From positions 1-11,051 of the forward strand of contig JAFXRX010000205.1 of the NCBI GenBank assembly GCA_017526045.1: a stretch of 11,051 nucleotides of DNA, given 5' to 3'. Positions 7,627 through 11,051 of the stretch are shown piece by piece. The notes beneath the pieces are model-generated. The model saw nothing but the letters and a program-made list of their open reading frames with translations. It was not told the origin of the DNA and made no database searches. Positions within the stretch are counted from its first letter, which is position 1; each line of letters begins with the position of its first letter. Made by a program: the position numbers and the translations under genes. This DNA comes from Opitutales bacterium (GTDB lineage: Bacteria; Verrucomicrobiota; Verrucomicrobiia; Opitutales; Intestinicryptomonadaceae).

Positions 7627-10600
7627 TCACTCCATTATTTTTACCGAGACAAACTTGCGCAGGGCGTCCTTTTCGACGCCCTTGCCCCGCGCGTAGGCCT
7701 CGAGCTGAGCCTCGCCGATTGATATGCGGTTTAGGTAGCGGGCCTGCGGGTTTGCAATCCACAGCCCGCAAACGCTCGAAGACGGCGACATCATAAAGTT
7801 GTCCGTAAGCTTTATCCCCGTCTTTTTTTCGACGTCCAAAAGCCTCCAGATTTTGAGCTTTTCGGAATGGTCGCCCCACATCGGATACCCGCAGGCGGGG
7901 CGCACGCCCGCGCAGACGGAAAATGGGCGCATTTTAATTTCGTTTATGTAGCGCGCGTACGCCTCAGCAACCATGTTTGAGAGGGTCGAAGCAAGCATAG
8001 CGTCGTATTCGAGCCCCTGCTCTTTGAGCCCGCGGGCGAACTCCTCCGCCTCGAGCCCCGCGGTCGCGGCAAAAAGCCCGATGCAGTCCAAAAACCCCGT
8101 TTTTTCGCGCGGAGCGACGAAGTCGGAAGCGCACGCGCAAACGCCCTTTTCGGGGATTTGGTTTCTGAAGAAGTTGAGAGTTTCTATTTTTTTGTCGTCG
8201 GCGCGGAAGAGCTCTATGTTCTCGCCGCTGCCCGAAGCCCTGAAAAACCGCCAAACCGCCTTGGGCTTTGCCACGGCCTTCAGGCGCTCGAGCATTTTCA
8301 AGGCGTCCTCGAAAAGCTCTTTCGAAGCCTGCTGCATGTGCGAATTTTTCGAGCTCCCGCCGACGCCCCACGCGTGGTAGAGCATCGACCACGAAAAGAA
8401 TTTTTCAAGGTCGGCGACCGTGCTGCCGCCAATCCACAAGTCGAAGCTCGCGGGGCGCGCCACAATGTCTTTTGAAAATTTCACGCTTTCTTTTTTTGCC
8501 CGCGCGGCGGCAAAATCCACAGCCTCCGCGCCCGCCTGCCGCTCGCCCTCCTCGAACTTTTTGCGCAAAAATTCCTGCCGCGCCCTGATTTCGAGAATTG
8601 CCACATCGTCCGCGCCAAGAAGCTTTGCGCACGCGCCCGATACCATGGAGGCGTCCTCGGTGCGGATGATGAGCCCGCTGTAAAGCGGCGCAAGCTTCAC
8701 CGCGGTATGCACGTCGCTCGTGGTCGCCCCGCCGACGATAATCGGGGTGCGAACGCCCTCTTTTTCCAAGAGCTTGACGACGTTTGCCATTTCCGCAAGC
8801 GAGGGGGTTATGAGGCCGCTAAGCCCAATCAAATCGACCCTCTTTGCAGCCTCCAAAATTTTTTCGGGCGGGCACATCACGCCCAAGTCCTCGACGTCGT
8901 AGCCGTTGCAGGAAAGCACCGAACCCACAATATTTTTGCCGATGTCATGGACGTCGCCCTTGACTGTCGCGATTGCGACCTTGCCCCTGCCCGCGCCGCC
9001 TTTGGGCATGTGCGGCTCCAAAAACGACACAGCCTTCTTCATGACGCGCGCGCTTTTTACGACCTGCGGCAAAAACATTTTGCCCTCGCCGAAAAGCTCG
9101 CCGACGTGCTTCATCGCGTCCATTAGTGGGCCTTCGATGACCTTGAGCGGGTCGCCGAACTCCTCAAAAAAGTGCCCGACTACCTCCAAGACGCGCTCGT
9201 CGTCGCCCTTGACAAAACACCTGCGCATTTTGTCGCCCCAAGAGAGAGTGTTGAAGTCGTCCTCGACATGCGCCTGCGCCTTGCCAGCCTTGTCCTTGTA
9301 TTCGGGGGCGGCCTCGAGCAAAGCCTCGACCGCGCCGTGCCCCTTGTTCAAAATGACGTCCTCGACCATCTTGCGCAAGCGCGGCTCGATTTCGTCGTAC
9401 GGGGCGAGCATTCCCGCGTTTACAATGCCGAAATCCAAGCCCGCCTTTCGCGCGTGGTAAAGGAAAACGGAGTGCATCGCCTCCCTTACGGGATTGTTGC
9501 CGCGGAATGCGAACGACACGTTGCTCACCCCCGCGCTCGCGCGAGAATCCGGGCAGAGCTCCTTTAACTTGCGCACCGCCTCGATGAAATTTACCGCGTA
9601 TGCGTCGTGCTCCTCGATGCCCGTTGCCACAGTCAAAACCGCGGCGTCGAAAATTATGTCGGAGGGCTCGATGCCTGCGCCCAAAAGCAAATCGTAGGAA
9701 CGCTTGCAAATGCGGACTTTCTCTTCGATTGAGACCGCCTGCCCGTTTTCGTCAAAAGCCATTACAAGAATCGCCGCGCCGAATTTCTTAAGCTCTTTCG
9801 CGTGTTTTAGGAAAACCTCCTCGCCCTCTTTTAGCGAAATTGAATTTACTATCGCCTTGCCCTGGACGCATTTTAGCCCCGCCAAAATCGCCGAAAAATC
9901 GGAGGAGTCTATCATTATCGGAACTCTCGCGATTTCGGGCTCGGCAGCAATCATGTTCAAAAACGTAGCCATGCACGCGGGGGCGTCGAGGAGGGCTTCG
10001 TCGAAATTTACGTCGATTGCGTTTGCGCCGTTTTCAACCTGCCTGCGGGCGATTGCAAGCGCGGACTGGAAGTCCCCGTTTAAGATGAGCTTTTTAAACT
10101 GAATAGAGCCCGCGACATTCGTGCGCTCGCCAACAAAAACAAACGGCGCGTTTTCGCGCGGCAGCGACAAAGGCTCGAGCCCCGAAATCGTCAAGGCCCG
10201 CGATTTTTCGCGGGGCTTGCGCGGCGCATATTTTTTGCACGCCTCCACAACCGCCTTTATGTGGGCGGGCGTCGTGCCGCAGCAGCCGCCGATTACGTTT
10301 AAAAGCCCGTCGCGCGCGTACTCCGACAAATATTTCGCTGTGTCGGCGGGCGTCTGGTCGTAGCCGAATTCGGAGAGCGGGTTGGGCAGCCCCGCGTTGG
10401 GGTAGCAGTGCGTGAAGCATTCGGCAATTCGGTCGAACTGCTCGATGTAAGGGCGCATTTTTTCCGCGCCCAAAGAGCAGTTCAAGCCCACGAAAAGCGG
10501 CTTTGCGTGCCTTATGCTCGCGTAGAAAGCCTCGATTGTCTGCCCGCTTAAAATTCTGCCGGAGAGGTCGGAAATTGTCGCGCTAATGGAAATTGGAATG

Positions 10601-11051
10601 TCGCAGCCTGCGTCCTCTTGGAGGCTCAAATACGCGTGGATTGCCGCCTTTACGTTGAGAGTGTCGAAAGACGTTTCAAGCAGGAACAAATCCGCGCCGT
10701 TTTCAAAAAGGGCCTTCATCTGCCCGTAGTACGAAGCCCTGAGCTCGTCGAAACTTACGTTGCGCGATGCAGTGTCGTTGGGGTTCGGCGGGATAGAGGC
10801 GGACTTGTTCATGGGGCCCACAGAGCCCGCGACAAAGCGCGGCCTGCCGTCGCGCTTTTCAAATTCGTCGGCGACGCCCCTTGAAAGCCTTGCGGCCGCC
10901 GCGTTGATTTTTGCGGCGAAATCTTCAAGGCCGTAGTCCGCCTGCACCATGCGCGTGGCGCCGAAAGTATTTGTGGTTATGATGTCCGCGCCCGCCTCGA
11001 AATACGCCCGCTGCAATTTTGCGATGACGTCGGGGCGCGTTATGTTTAAGA
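7627..11051 (-). CDS. metH: Cobalamin-dependent methionine synthase, N-terminus cut by window edge
   Basis: MetH moves a methyl group from methyl-tetrahydrofolate through cobalamin to homocysteine. The frame is open to base 11051, giving about 1140 residues; comparison with E. coli MetH (1227 aa) suggests about 60 are missing. Domains in order: homocysteine-binding barrel with zinc cysteines in GLNCSLG (codon 10477-10479) and GGCCGTT (codons 10279-10284); pterin-binding barrel from VFVGERTNVAGS to about VNAGMLAPYDE; B12 cap with LFGEGKMFLPQVVKSARVMK; Rossmann B12 domain with KGDVHDIGKN, whose His (codon 8947-8949) is the cobalt ligand, and GLSGLITPSL; and the AdoMet reactivation domain. That last domain reads RPACGYPMWGDHSEK where E. 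coli has RPAPGYPACPEHTEK, and is about 16 residues shorter just before it. It ends in KIME, and its last codons carry the rodA ribosome binding site. Confidence 0.97.
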   Translation of the reverse strand, partial: LNITRPDVIAKLQRAYFEAGADIITTNTFGATRMVQADYGLEDFAAKINAAAARLSRGVADEFEKRDGRPRFVAGSVGPMNKSASIPPNPNDTASRNVSFDELRASYYGQMKALFENGADLFLLETSFDTLNVKAAIHAYLSLQEDAGCDIPISISATISDLSGRILSGQTIEAFYASIRHAKPLFVGLNCSLGAEKMRPYIEQFDRIAECFTHCYPNAGLPNPLSEFGYDQTPADTAKYLSEYARDGLLNVIGGCCGTTPAHIKAVVEACKKYAPRKPREKSRALTISGLEPLSLPRENAPFVFVGERTNVAGSIQFKKLILNGDFQSALAIARRQVENGANAIDVNFDEALLDAPACMATFLNMIAAEPEIARVPIMIDSSDFSAILAGLKCVQGKAIVNSISLKEGEEVFLKHAKELKKFGAAILVMAFDENGQAVSIEEKVRICKRSYDLLLGAGIEPSDIIFDAAVLTVATGIEEHDAYAVNFIEAVRKLKELCPDSRASAGVSNVSFAFRGNNPVREAMHSVFLYHARKAGLDFGIVNAGMLAPYDEIEPRLRKMVEDVILNKGHGAVEALLEAAPEYKDKAGKAQAHVEDDFNTLSWGDKMRRCFVKGDDERVLEVVGHFFEEFGDPLKVIEGPLMDAMKHVGELFGEGKMFLPQVVKSARVMKKAVSFLEPHMPKGGAGRGKVAIATVKGDVHDIGKNIVGSVLSCNGYDVEDLGVMCPPEKILEAAKRVDLIGLSGLITPSLAEMANVVKLLEKEGVRTPIIVGGATTSDVHTAVKLAPLYSGLIIRTEDASMVSGACAKLLGADDVAILEIRARQEFLRKKFEEGERQAGAEAVDFAAARAKKESVKFSKDIVARPASFDLWIGGSTVADLEKFFSWSMLYHAWGVGGSSKNSHMQQASKELFEDALKMLERLKAVAKPKAVWRFFRASGSGENIELFRADDKKIETLNFFRNQIPEKGVCACASDFVAPREKTGFLDCIGLFAATAGLEAEEFARGLKEQGLEYDAMLASTLSNMVAEAYARYINEIKMRPFSVCAGVRPACGYPMWGDHSEKLKIWRLLDVEKKTGIKLTDNFMMSPSSSVCGLWIANPQARYLNRISIGEAQLEAYARGKGVEKDALRKFVSVKIME
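7630..7634 (-). promoter_or_regulatory. rodA ribosome binding site inside the end of metH
   Basis: TGGAG on the minus strand overlaps the last two metH sense codons (ATG GAG), ends just before its TGA, and lies eight bases before the rodA ATG at 7621. It fixes the rodA start and suggests translational coupling. Confidence 0.7.

Noticed and set aside
7622..7879. Longer N-terminus for RodA (86 extra residues)
   Set aside because: It would overlap the metH end by about 250 bases. The extra residues are Arg/Gly-rich frame-shifted metH, and a well placed RBS supports 7621.

Overview
The window is an 11-kb piece of a bacterial chromosome, moderately GC-rich in genes with AT-rich gaps. It holds six protein genes, two of them cut by the window edges. 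I saw no rRNA, tRNA, CRISPR array, transposase or phage gene. The organism is most likely from the Verrucomicrobiota/Lentisphaerota side of the PVC group, perhaps an Opitutales-like host-associated lineage. This is an inference from three things: a Tat-exported Gfo/Idh/MocA oxidoreductase paired with a secreted helical-repeat protein, an RNase E/G with a charged N-terminal extension, and rodA next to rng. It is not proven.

Left part (1-2058, minus strand): a secreted alpha-helical (HEAT-like) protein, running off the left edge, lies 27 bp downstream of a Tat-signal Gfo/Idh/MocA oxidoreductase. The two look like a small operon, probably for handling sugars or sugar derivatives outside the cytoplasm.

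2059-2255 is an AT-rich divergent control region. It carries candidate promoters for the leftward operon and a perfect 7-bp inverted repeat just ahead of uvrB. uvrB (2256-4211, plus) is a complete UvrB nucleotide-excision-repair helicase.

4212-4563 is the convergent gap between uvrB and rng. It holds a terminator-like hairpin for uvrB and then a 199-bp structured element (about 4358-4556). This element has near-perfect 20-bp inverted arms, two strong internal hairpins and a T6 run on each strand. It is the least explained thing in the window and the best candidate for something new: a palindromic repeat or MITE-like element, a bidirectional terminator, or a structured RNA.

Right part (4564-11051, minus strand): a tight cluster transcribed right to left, metH (cobalamin-dependent methionine synthase, 5' end off the window), then rodA (SEDS peptidoglycan polymerase) starting 5 bp after the metH stop, then rng (RNase E/G family) 37 bp further on. 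rodA-rng adjacency recalls the mre/rod shape loci of other bacteria; having metH directly in front is less expected. Most of the window is housekeeping: DNA repair, one-carbon metabolism, cell-wall elongation and RNA processing.
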